Counted from the first letter of the stretch, positions 46,031-54,945 are shown. The stretch is DNA of 64,000 nucleotides from JAFLCL01 sp039809495 (GCA_039809495.1 JBDHVC010000002.1:1-64000); one strand, 5' to 3'. Made by a program: numbers and translations. Notes: generated by a model from the letters alone, not told the origin.

Positions 46031-46558
46031 ATGGCGAATCACCGAGAACACGACGACACGCTCGACGAGGACGTCCGGGCGCGCGGCTCCGACGCTTCGA
46101 TCCTGGGGAAGGTGTTCGGCGCGCTCGTCGTGCTCGCGCTCCTCACCGTCGGGATCGGGTTCCTCGACATCGACGGGTTCATCGTGCCCGGCACGATCCG
46201 AGGCGCCGGCGGCGAGAGCTTCACGCTGACGGCGACGCTCGCCGTGGCGGAGGCGGCGCTGATCGGCGTCTTCTTCATGCGGCTCAAGGACGGCGCGCGC
46301 TTCGACGGACTCGTCATGATGACGGGGCTGCTCGTCGCGGGCGTGCTCCTGCTCTACACGGTGGCGGACGGCTACCATCGGACGCACGAGGATCGGTTCC
46401 AGGGCGCGGCGACGAACCCCACGACGGGTGAGCACGCGCCGGGCGGGCTGGCGGGGATCGGCGGGCCCTGTCACGTCGCGGCGAACTGCCTCTCGAGCGC
46501 TTGCCAGGGGGCGAGCGCGGGGCAAGCCGGTCAGTGCGTGACGTATAGCGCCCGCTGA
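46031..46558 (+). CDS. coxD: Cytochrome c oxidase subunit IV-like protein with Cys-rich tail
   Basis: A 175-residue protein with three membrane helices (about 25-43, 63-80 and 93-112; ILGKVFGALVVLALLTVGIGF, LTATLAVAEAALIGVFFM, MMTGLLVAGVLLLYTVADGYH), matching prokaryotic subunit IV. The last about 45 residues form a separate exported tail with four cysteines (GPCHVAANCLSSACQ and GQCV), a spacing resembling small disulfide-rich motifs found in myxobacterial surface proteins. It is the last gene of the cox group. Function in the complex is structural in known homologues. Confidence 0.75.
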   Translation: MANHREHDDTLDEDVRARGSDASILGKVFGALVVLALLTVGIGFLDIDGFIVPGTIRGAGGESFTLTATLAVAEAALIGVFFMRLKDGARFDGLVMMTGLLVAGVLLLYTVADGYHRTHEDRFQGAATNPTTGEHAPGGLAGIGGPCHVAANCLSSACQGASAGQAGQCVTYSAR

Positions 46559-46638
46559 GCGTGCCCTCGGTCTCGCGCGAAGGGGAGAGTGCGACGAGCG
46601 AGCCGCGGAGCCTGGCGGGGCGAGGCGGTGGGCGCGCG

Positions 46639-48087
46639 GTGGGCGGCGTCGCTCGCGCACGGGGAGTGATGCTGCTCGTGCTCGCGGGCGCTCTCGGCTC
46701 GGGGTGCGGCCCGGGCGATGCGGGTGCGGGCGATGCGGGCGCGGACGCAGAGGACGCGGGAGGCGGCGTCGACGCCGCGTGGGCGCCCTCGCGGGACGGC
46801 GGGCTCGGCGTGGACGACGCGGGGGGCGGGCGGGACGCCCCCGAGCCCGCCGCCGACGTGGGCCCGGGCCGGCTCGAGGCGATCGAGGCGAGCCTCGCGA
46901 GCTGTGATCCCGACCGTTTCGATCGCGCGCTCCGCGACGTCGCGTGGGCGGAGGGGTGGCCGCTCCACGTCGGCACGCGCTGGGTCTTCGCGACGCGCCT
47001 CGAGGACGCGGAGGCCTCCGCGAGCCTCGTCGGAGACATCGACGGCTGGGACACGGAGCGCTGGCCCGCGACGCGCTGCCCAGATGGGCGCCGCTACGTC
47101 GTCCTGCTCGACGACGCGGCGCTCGAGGCGCCGGCGGAGGGGTCGAAGTACAAGTGGTTCATCGCCGCCGCGCGACGCTACCTGGCGCCGATGGAGGCGA
47201 CCGCCTACGGCTTCGACGCGTATGGCCGCTTCGGCTGGGTGCGCGCGCCGGCGGGGGAGCACCGCCTCGAGCAATTCCCCGAGCTGACGTCGCGCTTCCT
47301 CGAGGCGCGGAGGGCGGTCCGGGTCTATCTGCCGGCGGGCTTCGTCGCGCGGAGCGAGGCGGCTTCGAGGATGAGGACCCTCCTCTTGCACGACGGGCAG
47401 AACGTCTTTCATCCGGACGCCGCCTTCGGCGGCTGGCGGGTCGACGAGGCGCTCGCCGCGCGCGGCGATGACGTGGTCGCCGTCGCGGTGGACAACGCGA
47501 TCGACCGCATGGACGCCTATACGCACGTCGAAGACGACATCGGGCGTGGGCCCGTCGGCGGTCGCGCCGACGACTACCTCGCGCTGCTCCGCGACGAGGT
47601 GCTCCCCTTCGTCCGCGAGCGCTACGGGATCGTTGCGCGAGGTCGCTCGCTGATGATCGCGGGGAGCTCCCTCGGCGGGCTCGTGACGCTCGTCGCGGCG
47701 AGCCACGACCTCGAGTCGATCGGGTGCGGAGCGGCCCTCTCGTCGACCCTCGGGTGGGGCTCGATCGCGGCCTCCGCGGCGCGGGGGCGGACGCTGATCG
47801 AGACCTGGGGCGGCGTCCACGCGGCGCTCTACCTCGACTCGGGAGGCGGGGTTCGCGGGCGCTGCGAGGACCTCGACGGGGATGGGATCGAGGACGACGC
47901 GGGCGACTCCGACAACTACTGCGTGACGGCGCAGATGCGGCGGGTGCTCGAGCGCGCGGGGTACGTGTCGGGCGCGAACCTCCGCTACGCCTGGGCCGAG
48001 GGGGCGAGCCACGACGAGGCGGCGTGGGCGGCGCGGATCGGGGGTGCGCTCGACGCGTGCCGGGCGATGGGCTGGAGCGCGCCGTGA
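46639..48087 (+). CDS. Putative esterase lipoprotein (alpha/beta hydrolase)
   Basis: About 482 residues. The lipobox LGSGC follows a hydrophobic stretch, and an Asp/Gly/Ala-rich linker precedes an N-terminal domain (about 95-220) with a CBM48/early-set-like pattern (VFATRLEDAEASASLVGDIDGWD). The C-terminal domain is a D-type esterase: VYLPAGF, LLLHDGQNVF, the nucleophile motif GSSLGG, and a late Asp/His region (EGASHDEAAW). The substrate is unknown. The start is uncertain: GTG 46639 gives a basic lead before the signal core; GTG 46561, GTG 46666 and ATG 46669 are alternatives. It is co-directional with coxD but probably unrelated to respiration. Confidence 0.7.
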   Translation: MGGVARARGVMLLVLAGALGSGCGPGDAGAGDAGADAEDAGGGVDAAWAPSRDGGLGVDDAGGGRDAPEPAADVGPGRLEAIEASLASCDPDRFDRALRDVAWAEGWPLHVGTRWVFATRLEDAEASASLVGDIDGWDTERWPATRCPDGRRYVVLLDDAALEAPAEGSKYKWFIAAARRYLAPMEATAYGFDAYGRFGWVRAPAGEHRLEQFPELTSRFLEARRAVRVYLPAGFVARSEAASRMRTLLLHDGQNVFHPDAAFGGWRVDEALAARGDDVVAVAVDNAIDRMDAYTHVEDDIGRGPVGGRADDYLALLRDEVLPFVRERYGIVARGRSLMIAGSSLGGLVTLVAASHDLESIGCGAALSSTLGWGSIAASAARGRTLIETWGGVHAALYLDSGGGVRGRCEDLDGDGIEDDAGDSDNYCVTAQMRRVLERAGYVSGANLRYAWAEGASHDEAAWAARIGGALDACRAMGWSAP

Positions 48088-48142
48088 GCCTGGCCTCGCG
48101 GGCAGCGCGAGCGCTCGACGCGATCGCGCGCTTCGGCATATC

Positions 48143-49324
48143 GTGAGCGCCGTGCCGGACCACGCAGACGAGGCCTCGCGCGCGGCTGACGAGGCCTTCC
48201 TCTTCCACCTCTCGCGGGGCAGCGAGTACCTCATCGCGAACCGCGTGGAGGAGGCGAAGGACGAGCTCGAGCGGGCGCTCGTGGTCCAGCCTCGGGACGC
48301 GAAGGGCCAAGATCTCCTCGCGGGCGTCTACTTCCGGCTCGGCCTCTACCCGCGCGCGATCGAGCTCTGGGGCGCGCTCGTCGAGCTCTACCCCGATGAC
48401 GTGGCGCTGCGCGTCAACCTCGGCCTCGTGCTCCTCAAGACGGCGCAGCTCGAGGAGGCGACGCGGCACCTCGGCGTCGCGACGACGCTCGACCCGTCGC
48501 ACGCGCGGGCGTTCCGCTACCTGGGGCTCGCGCTCTACCGGCTCGAGCGGCTGGAGCAGGCGCGCGAGGCGTTTCTGCGCGGGGGCGAGCGCTCGATGGC
48601 GGAGCGGATGGCGGAGCTCCAGGGGCCCGCGCCCGCGCCCCACCCGCGCCCCTCGCTCTCGGTTCGACCGATCCCCTTCGCGAGCGACGACGCGACCGGG
48701 ACGTTCGGGAACGACGCGAGGTCTTCGGGCTCGAGCGAGCCTGGGGCGGGGAGCCTCGACGACGAGGCGCTCTCGCTCGCGATGCTCGGACCGAAGGGCC
48801 TCGCCTGGACGCGTCGCGCGCGAGCGGGAGGGGAGGTGCTCGAGCCTCGAGACGGCGCGCTCTTCGTGAGGCCGGCGACGCGGGCGTTCTGGGTTCGCGA
48901 AGACGCGGCGCTCGCCGTCCGAGGGGAGCGGCCGCCCACGGCTCGAGGCTTCCTCCGCATCGAGCCGGGGCGCGAGGCGCTCCTTCGCGCGGAGCAGGCG
49001 TGCACGCCGACGCTCGTCGCGGTGGCGCGAGGGGACGTCGTGTACGTCGTCGAGCGCTTCTTGCTCGCGCACGAGGACACGGCGGACGTGGAGCTGCGAT
49101 CGATCGAGGTCGACGGATCGCGGCTCGCGATCGTCGCGCTCCACGGGCCGGTGACGCTCGCCCTCGCGACCCCGTGCGAGCCGCTCGCCATCGTGACCAC
49201 GGGCGACGCCGTCGCGGTGTCGGGTGAGCACCTCGTCGGCTGGTGCGGGCGGCTCTTTCCGCGGAGCGCAGAGCGCGAGGGCAGGCTCGCCCTCGTCGGA
49301 GAGGGGGCGATCGTCGTCGCCTGA
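48143..49324 (+). CDS. TPR protein with AIM24-like C-terminal domain
   Basis: About 393 residues and no signal peptide, so probably cytoplasmic. The N-terminal 150 residues carry three or four TPRs (FHLSRGSEYLIANRVEEAKDELERALVV, LLAGVYFRLGLYPRAIELW, VNLGLVLLKTAQLEEATRHL, RYLGLALYRLERLEQAREAF). After a linker, the C-terminal half is a beta-rich domain (DVVYVVERFLLA, VAVSGEHLVGWCGRLFP) reminiscent of the AIM24/TIGR00266 fold, a weak match. The start is uncertain (GTG 48143 or 48152, neither with a good ribosome site), and the gene begins shortly after the esterase stop. Confidence 0.65.
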   Translation: MSAVPDHADEASRAADEAFLFHLSRGSEYLIANRVEEAKDELERALVVQPRDAKGQDLLAGVYFRLGLYPRAIELWGALVELYPDDVALRVNLGLVLLKTAQLEEATRHLGVATTLDPSHARAFRYLGLALYRLERLEQAREAFLRGGERSMAERMAELQGPAPAPHPRPSLSVRPIPFASDDATGTFGNDARSSGSSEPGAGSLDDEALSLAMLGPKGLAWTRRARAGGEVLEPRDGALFVRPATRAFWVREDAALAVRGERPPTARGFLRIEPGREALLRAEQACTPTLVAVARGDVVYVVERFLLAHEDTADVELRSIEVDGSRLAIVALHGPVTLALATPCEPLAIVTTGDAVAVSGEHLVGWCGRLFPRSAEREGRLALVGEGAIVVA

Positions 49325-49371
49325 CAGCGCGCCTCACTCGACGTGACCCGCCCCGCGCAGGCACGCTGTCA
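49322..49371. terminator. Bidirectional terminator-like inverted repeat
   Basis: Perfect 8-bp arms TGACAGCG (49322-49329) and CGCTGTCA (49364-49371) pair, followed inward by a 2x2 internal loop and CCT/AGG. Each arm contains the stop codon of one of the two convergent genes (TPR gene and pgsA). Confidence 0.5.
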
Positions 49372-50016
49372 CTCGGGCGGCTTCGGATCCCCCTCCGCGA
49401 GCCGCCTCTCCTTGCTCTCGACCGCGTCCGCGAAGAGCTTCACGTACTCGCCCGCGCTCGTGACCGCGAAGAAGACGCTGAGGTAGAGCAGGACGAGCCC
49501 GACGGCGTTGAAGTCGATCGCGTCGAGCCGGAAGAGGCCGAAGTCCACGTCGTACCGGTGGTGGATCATCAGCATGAAGACGGCGACCATCTGGAGCGCC
49601 GCCTTCTCCTTGCCGCCCTGGCCCGCGGCGATGGTGACGCCCTCCGACATCGCGATGACGCGCAGGCTCGTGACGGAGAGCTCTCGCGCGATGATGATGA
49701 TGACCGCCCAGGCGGGCACGCGGTGCATCGCCACCATCACGATGAGCACCGAGGTGACGAGGAGCTTGTCCGCGAGCGGGTCGAGGAACTTGCCGAGGAC
49801 GCTGACGAGCCCGCGCCGGCGCGCGATCCAGCCGTCGAGGAAGTCCGTGATCGCCGAGACGGCGTAGACCATCGCGGCCCAGAAGCTCGCGCGCGGCGTC
49901 GCCTCGACGATGAGGTAGAGGGCGGCGGGGATGAGCACGATGCGGAGCATCGTGAGGAGGTTCGGCAGATTGACCGCGTCCTCCCGAATGCTCCGTCGTC
50001 GCCCGGCCTTCTCCAT
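49369..50016 (-). CDS. pgsA: CDP-diacylglycerol--glycerol-3-phosphate 3-phosphatidyltransferase
   Basis: A 215-residue membrane enzyme that makes phosphatidylglycerophosphate, the precursor of phosphatidylglycerol and cardiolipin. The CDP-alcohol phosphatidyltransferase motif is complete: D61-G62, A65-R66, G75, D79 and D83 in DGWIARRRGLVSVLGKFLDP and onward. It has about five hydrophobic helices and the typical start NLPNLLTMLRIVLIPAALYL. The family also includes phosphatidylserine synthases, but the N-terminal block fits PgsA. It lies 19 bp downstream of asnS in the same orientation, so the two are probably co-transcribed. Confidence 0.92.
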   Translation of the reverse strand: MEKAGRRRSIREDAVNLPNLLTMLRIVLIPAALYLIVEATPRASFWAAMVYAVSAITDFLDGWIARRRGLVSVLGKFLDPLADKLLVTSVLIVMVAMHRVPAWAVIIIIARELSVTSLRVIAMSEGVTIAAGQGGKEKAALQMVAVFMLMIHHRYDVDFGLFRLDAIDFNAVGLVLLYLSVFFAVTSAGEYVKLFADAVESKERRLAEGDPKPPE

Positions 50017-50035
50017 CGTCGGATCGAGGCTCCTC

Positions 50036-51334
50036 TCAGGGATGGAGGCGGTTCAGCATGCGCGGGAAGGGGATCGTCTCGCGCACATGCGGGAGGCCCG
50101 CCAGCCACGCCACGGTCCGCTCGATGCCGAGGCCGAAGCCCGCGTGCGGGAACGAGCCGTAGCGGCGCAGATCGAGGTACCACTCGAACGCCTCCATCGG
50201 CAGCTTGTGGTGCGTGATGGCCGCGACGAGCGTCTCAAGATCGTCCTCGCGCTGGCCGCCCCCGATGATCTCGCCGTAGCCCTCGGGCGCGAGCACGTCC
50301 ATGTTGAGCGCGAGCTTCGCGTCGCTCGGATCCTTCTTGAAGTAGAAGGCCTTGAGCTCCATGGGGTAGCGGTGGACGATGACGGGGCGATCGAAGCCGC
50401 GCGAGATCACCGTCTCTTCGTCGGCGCCGAAGTCGTCGCCGAACCTCGTCGCGTTGCCCTGCGCGCTCAGGGTCTCGATCGCCTGGGCGTAGCTGATGCG
50501 CGGGAAGGGCTTGACGATCGCCTCGAGCTTCGTCGTGTCGCGCTCGAGGATCTCGAGCTCCTTGCGGCGCCGATCGAGGACGCGCGCGACGACGGAGACG
50601 AGGAAGTCCTCGGCGAGCTCCATGTCGCCCTCGAGATCGAGGAACGCCACCTCGGGCTCGACCATCCAGAATTCCGCGAGGTGGCGGCGCGTCTTCGACT
50701 TCTCCGCGCGAAACGTGGGCCCGAAGCAGTAGGCCTTGCCCACGGCCGCGGCCGCGGCCTCCATGTAGAGCTGGCCGCTCTGGGTGAGGTAGGCCGGCTC
50801 GCCGTGGTAGTCGGTCTCGAAGAGCGTCGAGGTCCCCTCGCACGCGTTCGGCGTGAAGATCGGGGCGTCGACGAGCGTGAAGCCGTGCGAGTCGAAGTAG
50901 TCGCGGACGGCGGCGATGATCTCCGCGCGGACGCGGAGGATCGCGTGCTGGCGCTTGCTCCGCAGCCAGAGGTGCCGGTGATCCATCAGGAAGTCGGTGC
51001 CGTGCTCCTTCGGCGTGATCGGGAATTCGCGCGTGGGCGCGGCGATGATCTCGAGCTCGGAGACGCCGAGCTCGAAGGTCCCCTTGAGCTTCGCGTGCTC
51101 ACGGACGATCCCGCTCACGCGCACGCTCGTCTCCTGGGCGAGGTGGCCCGCGGCCTCGAAGAGCTCGGCGGCGACGTCTCCCTTGAAGACCACGCACTGC
51201 GCGATCCCCGAGCCGTCGCGCACCTCGAGGAAGTGGAGCTTACCGCTCGAGCGGGTGTTGTAGACCCAGCCGAGGACGGTCACGCGCTCACCGACGTGGG
51301 CGCCGAGCGCCTCGATCTTCACCTTCGTCGTCAT
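50036..51334 (-). CDS. asnS: Asparaginyl-tRNA synthetase
   Basis: A 432-residue class IIb synthetase. The N-terminal OB-fold anticodon-binding domain (GERVTVLGWVYNTRSSGKLHFLEVRDGSG) is followed by the class II core: motif 2 in FGPTFRAEKSKTRRHLAEFWMVEPE and motif 3 near the end, GFGLGIERTVAWLAGL. AsnRS-type features are VSELEIIA, PITPKEHG and VDAPIFTPNACEGTSTLFE. The normal length and GLGIERT ending identify AsnS rather than AspS. Start 51334 (MTTKVKIEAL) is taken over an upstream GTG-type extension with no conservation. Confidence 0.95.
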   Translation of the reverse strand: MTTKVKIEALGAHVGERVTVLGWVYNTRSSGKLHFLEVRDGSGIAQCVVFKGDVAAELFEAAGHLAQETSVRVSGIVREHAKLKGTFELGVSELEIIAAPTREFPITPKEHGTDFLMDHRHLWLRSKRQHAILRVRAEIIAAVRDYFDSHGFTLVDAPIFTPNACEGTSTLFETDYHGEPAYLTQSGQLYMEAAAAAVGKAYCFGPTFRAEKSKTRRHLAEFWMVEPEVAFLDLEGDMELAEDFLVSVVARVLDRRRKELEILERDTTKLEAIVKPFPRISYAQAIETLSAQGNATRFGDDFGADEETVISRGFDRPVIVHRYPMELKAFYFKKDPSDAKLALNMDVLAPEGYGEIIGGGQREDDLETLVAAITHHKLPMEAFEWYLDLRRYGSFPHAGFGLGIERTVAWLAGLPHVRETIPFPRMLNRLHP

Positions 51335-51478
51335 GGTCGCGGCTCGATACCACGCCACCTCGCCGGGCGGTATCCGCGAGGGCTCCTCGCGCGAGCAGCG
51401 ACGCTCGCGCGACGCGAAACACGCGAGGCCGACCCCGCCACGCGGGATCGGCCTCGGGACGACGCGCCAGCCGTGGGC

Positions 51479-52150
51479 TCAGCTCGCCTTCACGCCGCCG
51501 TTCTTCTTCACCGCGCCGCGGATGGTGACGACGGCGTTGCGGTGACCGGGGACCGCGCCCTCGACGAGCAGGAGGTACTCGTCGTCGATGACGCGCACGA
51601 CGCGGAGGTTCTGGATCGTGACGCGCTCGTTGCCGTACTGGCCGGGCATCTTCAGGTTCGGCAGGGTGCGGCCCGGCGTCATGTTCGTGCCGATCGAGCC
51701 GCCGTGGCGCTGGTACTCGTGCGTTCCGTGCGTCGCGGTCGCCGAGCCCTTGAAGTTCCAGCGGCGCATGACGCCCGTGAACCCACGCCCCTTCGTCTGG
51801 CCGGTGACGTCGACGTGCTGACCCGCCGTGAACACCTCCGACGGCTTGAGGACGGCGCCGACCTCGACCTTCGCGACCTCGGCGGCCGGGAGCCGCAGCT
51901 CGCGGACGACGCGCGCGGGCTTCTGGCCGCTCTTCTTGAAGAAGCCCGCCTCCGGCTTGTTCACGAGCTTCTCGCGACGCTCGCCGAGGCCCACGATGAG
52001 GGCGCTGTAGCCGTCCTTGTCCTCGGTGCGCTTGCCGAGCACCGTGACGGGGCCGACCTCGATCACCGTGACGCGGCGGACGTTGCCGCTGTCCTCGAAG
52101 ACCTGGGTGTTGCCGAGCTTCTTGCCGATGAGGCCGGGGTACGTGTTCAT
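51479..52150 (-). CDS. rplC: 50S ribosomal protein L3
   Basis: A 223-residue ribosomal protein that binds 23S rRNA near the peptidyl-transferase centre and nucleates large-subunit assembly. Signatures are MNTYPGLIGKKLGNTQVF at the start, DVTGQTKGRGFTGVMRRWNF, and GSIGTNMTPGRTLPNLKMPGQYGNERVT. The length is normal. It sits alone between truA and asnS rather than between rpsJ and rplD as in the S10 operon of most bacteria, and it has its own strong promoter. Whether another rplC exists elsewhere cannot be seen from here. Confidence 0.96.
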   Translation of the reverse strand: MNTYPGLIGKKLGNTQVFEDSGNVRRVTVIEVGPVTVLGKRTEDKDGYSALIVGLGERREKLVNKPEAGFFKKSGQKPARVVRELRLPAAEVAKVEVGAVLKPSEVFTAGQHVDVTGQTKGRGFTGVMRRWNFKGSATATHGTHEYQRHGGSIGTNMTPGRTLPNLKMPGQYGNERVTIQNLRVVRVIDDEYLLLVEGAVPGHRNAVVTIRGAVKKNGGVKAS

Positions 52151-52215
52151 GGTCGTCTCTCTGGGGGCGCAGCCGACGAGGCACGAGGCGACGGGCGGCT
52201 GGCGAAAGGGCGCGG

Positions 52216-52243
52216 AGTGTATCGACGAGGGTGCGCGCGTCAA
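52216..52243 (-). promoter_or_regulatory. Strong sigma-70 promoter of rplC
   Basis: Read on the minus strand: TTGACG (52243-52238), a 16-bp spacer, then TACACT (52221-52216). It overlaps the end of truA by a few bases and gives a leader of about 60 bases, so rplC does not depend on readthrough from truA. Confidence 0.65.
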
Positions 52244-53082
52244 GCGGCGGCGGGATCGGGCGCGCGAGGCCCGCGGCCGAGGCGGACCTCGACGAGGGTG
52301 AGGCCCTCTGGGGGAGCGGTCGGTCCCGCGGCCTCGCGGCGCGCGTGCGGTCCGAGCAGCGCCGCCACCTCGTCGCTCGTGCGCCGACCGCGCGCGACGT
52401 CGAGCAGCGTCCCCACGAGGATCCGCACCATGTTCTTCATGAACGCCGTGCCGCGCACGGTCACGGCGATCTGGCGCGGATCGTCGGCCCAACCGGGCTG
52501 GATCTCGAGGCGATCCAGGGTGCGGGTCGTCTGCTCACGCGTGTCGTCAGCGGCGCGGAACGCGCGGAAATCGTGCGTGCCGAGGAGGCGTCGCGCCGCG
52601 TCCTGCATCGCGCGGAGATCGAGGGCGTCGGTCGGTCGCTCGGGCGTGCGCGCGCGCTCGGGGTGCCAAGAGGACGGTGGGAGGCGCCAGACGCGGTGTC
52701 GCAGCAGGGGATCCCGCTCGTCGTCGACGAGCAGGCGATAGCGATACGTCTTGTCGATGGCGTCGAAGCGCGGGTCGTACCCCGGCTCGCACGCCGCGCT
52801 CGCTCGGACGCTCACGTCGTCGGGCAAGACCTGGTTGAGACCGCGCAGCCAGCCGCGAGGCGGGATGTCGCGCGCGCTCTCGAAGGCGACCACCTGACCG
52901 AGCGCGTGGACGCCTCGATCCGTGCGCCCCGCGCCGCGGCAGACGACCGGGTGCCCGGCCATCGTCTGCACGGCGGCCTCGAGCGCTCCTTGGACCGTGC
53001 GCTGCCCCGGCTGGCGCGCCCAGCCGTGGAACGCCGTTCCGTCGTAGGCGACGATGAGCCGTACCCCGTGGAGCGCGCTCAT
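52240..53082 (-). CDS. truA: tRNA pseudouridine(38-40) synthase
   Basis: A 280-residue enzyme converting uridines 38-40 of the tRNA anticodon arm to pseudouridine. The catalytic Asp is D55 in the family motif CRGAGRTDRGVHALGQVV. Other TruA features are LIVAYDGTAFHGWARQPGQRTVQGALE at the start, YRYRLLVDD, HDFRAFRAAD and the C-terminal GTAFMKNMVRILVGTLLDVARGR. The length is normal. It is followed by rplC in the same orientation and preceded 40 bp upstream by the barrel-protein gene. Confidence 0.96.
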   Translation of the reverse strand: MSALHGVRLIVAYDGTAFHGWARQPGQRTVQGALEAAVQTMAGHPVVCRGAGRTDRGVHALGQVVAFESARDIPPRGWLRGLNQVLPDDVSVRASAACEPGYDPRFDAIDKTYRYRLLVDDERDPLLRHRVWRLPPSSWHPERARTPERPTDALDLRAMQDAARRLLGTHDFRAFRAADDTREQTTRTLDRLEIQPGWADDPRQIAVTVRGTAFMKNMVRILVGTLLDVARGRRTSDEVAALLGPHARREAAGPTAPPEGLTLVEVRLGRGPRAPDPAAA

Positions 53083-53122
53083 CGCGCGTCGTCCCTCGCG
53101 CCCGACATCGCCGAGCCTCGAC

Positions 53123-53872
53123 TCAGAACGTGAGGCCGAGCCCCGCGGCCCACGCGAGGGAGCTCCCGAGCGGGAGCTGACGATCCGAGAACGAGCCCAT
53201 CGTGGAGCCGAAGAGCTCGAAGAAGATCTCGGAGTGGTTGATGCCCCACTCCTCGTCGAGGCGTCGCGCCGCGCGTGGCTCGAGGAAGTCGAGCTCGAGC
53301 GCGAGCTGGAGCCCCCAGTCGACGCCGATGCTCCAGCCGTCGGCCTGCGTCACGCCGCTCGTTCCGGTCTGGAAGTAGCCGAAGTCGAGGCCGAGCTTGG
53401 GCGTGAAGATCAGCGGGAAGGAGAGGTAGCGCGAGAGCGCGTCGATGCGCAGCGAGACGAGCGCGGAGAGCGGCACGAGGCTCATCCCGGTGCTGCCCAC
53501 GTTCGTCTGCCCCGTCGAGCTGACGGCGTCTCCCGTCCACTCCACCCACCCGACGCGTGCGCCGAATTGCAGCGGGCCGAGGTAGGGGATCCGCACGAGG
53601 TGGTAGTCGAGCTCGAGGGCGACGAGCGGCCCGAGATCACCATGGAAGGCGCGCTCGAAGGCGGGCCCGAGATCGGGTCGATACGCGCCGACCCGCAGCT
53701 CGAGGGTCAGGCTCTCGGGCGAGGGGACGAAGAGCGGCTCGGTCGACCACTCGCCGAGGACCGGCGAGCGCTCGTGCCGCTCCTGCTCGCCCTCGTCGGC
53801 GCGCGCGCCGCGCGGCAGAGAGACGAGCGCGAGGACCGCGAGCGCGATCCCGAGGGCGATCGAGCGCCTCAT
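53123..53872 (-). CDS. Outer-membrane beta-barrel protein (MXAN_2562-type)
   Basis: A 249-residue protein with a signal peptide (RSIALGIALAVLALVSLPRGARA) and a mature region of alternating strands (LTLELRVGAYRPDLG, LVALELDYHLVRIPY, LQFGARVGWVEW, LVSLRIDALSRYL) ending in LAWAAGLGLTF, a typical barrel terminus. It matches my recollection of the myxobacterial MXAN_2562 family, which is paired with a MYXO-CTERM-anchored MXAN_2561 protein exactly as here. The start overlaps the upstream gene stop (ATGA), so the two are co-translated. The function of the pair is not known to me. Confidence 0.7.
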   Translation of the reverse strand: MRRSIALGIALAVLALVSLPRGARADEGEQERHERSPVLGEWSTEPLFVPSPESLTLELRVGAYRPDLGPAFERAFHGDLGPLVALELDYHLVRIPYLGPLQFGARVGWVEWTGDAVSSTGQTNVGSTGMSLVPLSALVSLRIDALSRYLSFPLIFTPKLGLDFGYFQTGTSGVTQADGWSIGVDWGLQLALELDFLEPRAARRLDEEWGINHSEIFFELFGSTMGSFSDRQLPLGSSLAWAAGLGLTF

Positions 53873-54945
53873 CGGGCACCCCCGCGGCGTCGCGCGGCCC
53901 TCGCGAAGAGCGCGCCGAGCACGAGCCAGAGGGCCCACGGCGTCGCGCGTTCGGCCGCGTGGCCCACGCTGCAGCCGGAGTAGCGCTCGCGGCAGCTCGC
54001 CGCGTCCGTCTCGCCCTGTTGGGTGCAGAATTCGTCCCAGAAGCCCGAGACGGGGACGCGGGTGAGGCAGGCGACGTTCGAGAGCACCGACTCGTTGTGC
54101 GCTTGATCGAGCACCGTCACGGCGACGGGGACGGCCTGGCCGATCTCCAGCCCGAGCCTCGCCGCGTCGACCGAGGCGGACGTCGGCGCGCCGCCCCCCG
54201 CCGTCACCGCGGGCGCCAGGCCGGGCGGCGCGGGCGCGCCGGCGACGAGCACCGAGCTGCCCTCGCAGTCGCCGTCCACGTCCACGTAGACCCGCGCGCC
54301 CGTGAGCGTCTCGGACGTGTTGTTCGTCCAGCTCACGACGACCTGACGATCCCCCGCCGCGTCGCTGACCGTCGGCGCGCTCGGGGGCTGGAGGTCGAGC
54401 GCGACGCTGAACGTGAAGTAGTGCGTCGCGGCGACATCCGTCGTCGTGTCGCCGCGCGCGCTCACGGCGAGGACGTAGAAGACGTACGCCCCCTGCGAGG
54501 CGCCGTCGCAGCCGTCGGCGAAGAGCTCCTGGGGGCGAAACGTGAGCGTGGGCATCGACGACGTGATCTGGCCACCACCGCTCCAGCTCGAGCGCGCGCT
54601 GCAGACGGCGACCGAGCCCGTCACGGGGCGTCGGTTCGTCGCCGTCTGGCAGTTCGCGCCCGCGCTGCCGGTGCCGCCTTGCCAGAGATCCCACTCGAGC
54701 CGCGTGGTCCCGGTGGCGTCGTAGGGGGCGTTGGTCACCACCATCCTGATCGGCTCGTTCGCGTCGCACTCTGCCTGCGAGATGGGCCAATTGACCAGGT
54801 AGTTCGTCGCGCCCGACGCGGGCACGCCGCGCTCACCATAGGTCTGGTAGGTGTAGGTGATCTGCGCGCTCGCGGGGCGCGCAGCCCAGCCGAGCGAGAA
54901 GACCGCGAGCAAGAGGAGTGGGGTGGGGTGCAGTCGTCGAGGCAT
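53869..54945 (-). CDS. MYXO-CTERM-anchored surface protein (MXAN_2561-type)
   Basis: A 358-residue exported protein: signal peptide (PTPLLLLAVFSLGWAARPASAQ), two immunoglobulin-like or fibronectin-like beta domains (for example PSAPTVSDAAGDRQVVVSWTN, a typical FnIII strand, and GARVYVDVDGDCEG), and a MYXO-CTERM sorting tail: a Cys (YSGCSVG), a hydrophobic helix (PWALWLVLGALFA) and a basic end (RAARRRGGAR). MYXO-CTERM proteins are processed and displayed on the cell surface in myxobacteria. It is translationally coupled to the barrel protein downstream. Start 54945 is set by the signal peptide. Confidence 0.75.
   Translation of the reverse strand: MPRRLHPTPLLLLAVFSLGWAARPASAQITYTYQTYGERGVPASGATNYLVNWPISQAECDANEPIRMVVTNAPYDATGTTRLEWDLWQGGTGSAGANCQTATNRRPVTGSVAVCSARSSWSGGGQITSSMPTLTFRPQELFADGCDGASQGAYVFYVLAVSARGDTTTDVAATHYFTFSVALDLQPPSAPTVSDAAGDRQVVVSWTNNTSETLTGARVYVDVDGDCEGSSVLVAGAPAPPGLAPAVTAGGGAPTSASVDAARLGLEIGQAVPVAVTVLDQAHNESVLSNVACLTRVPVSGFWDEFCTQQGETDAASCRERYSGCSVGHAAERATPWALWLVLGALFARAARRRGGAR

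Noticed and set aside
42557..46660. A 1367-codon open frame on the minus strand across the cox genes
   Set aside because: It is antisense to four well-supported genes; in GC-rich DNA stops are rare opposite real genes, and its product is a low-complexity Arg/Glu/His/Asp string.
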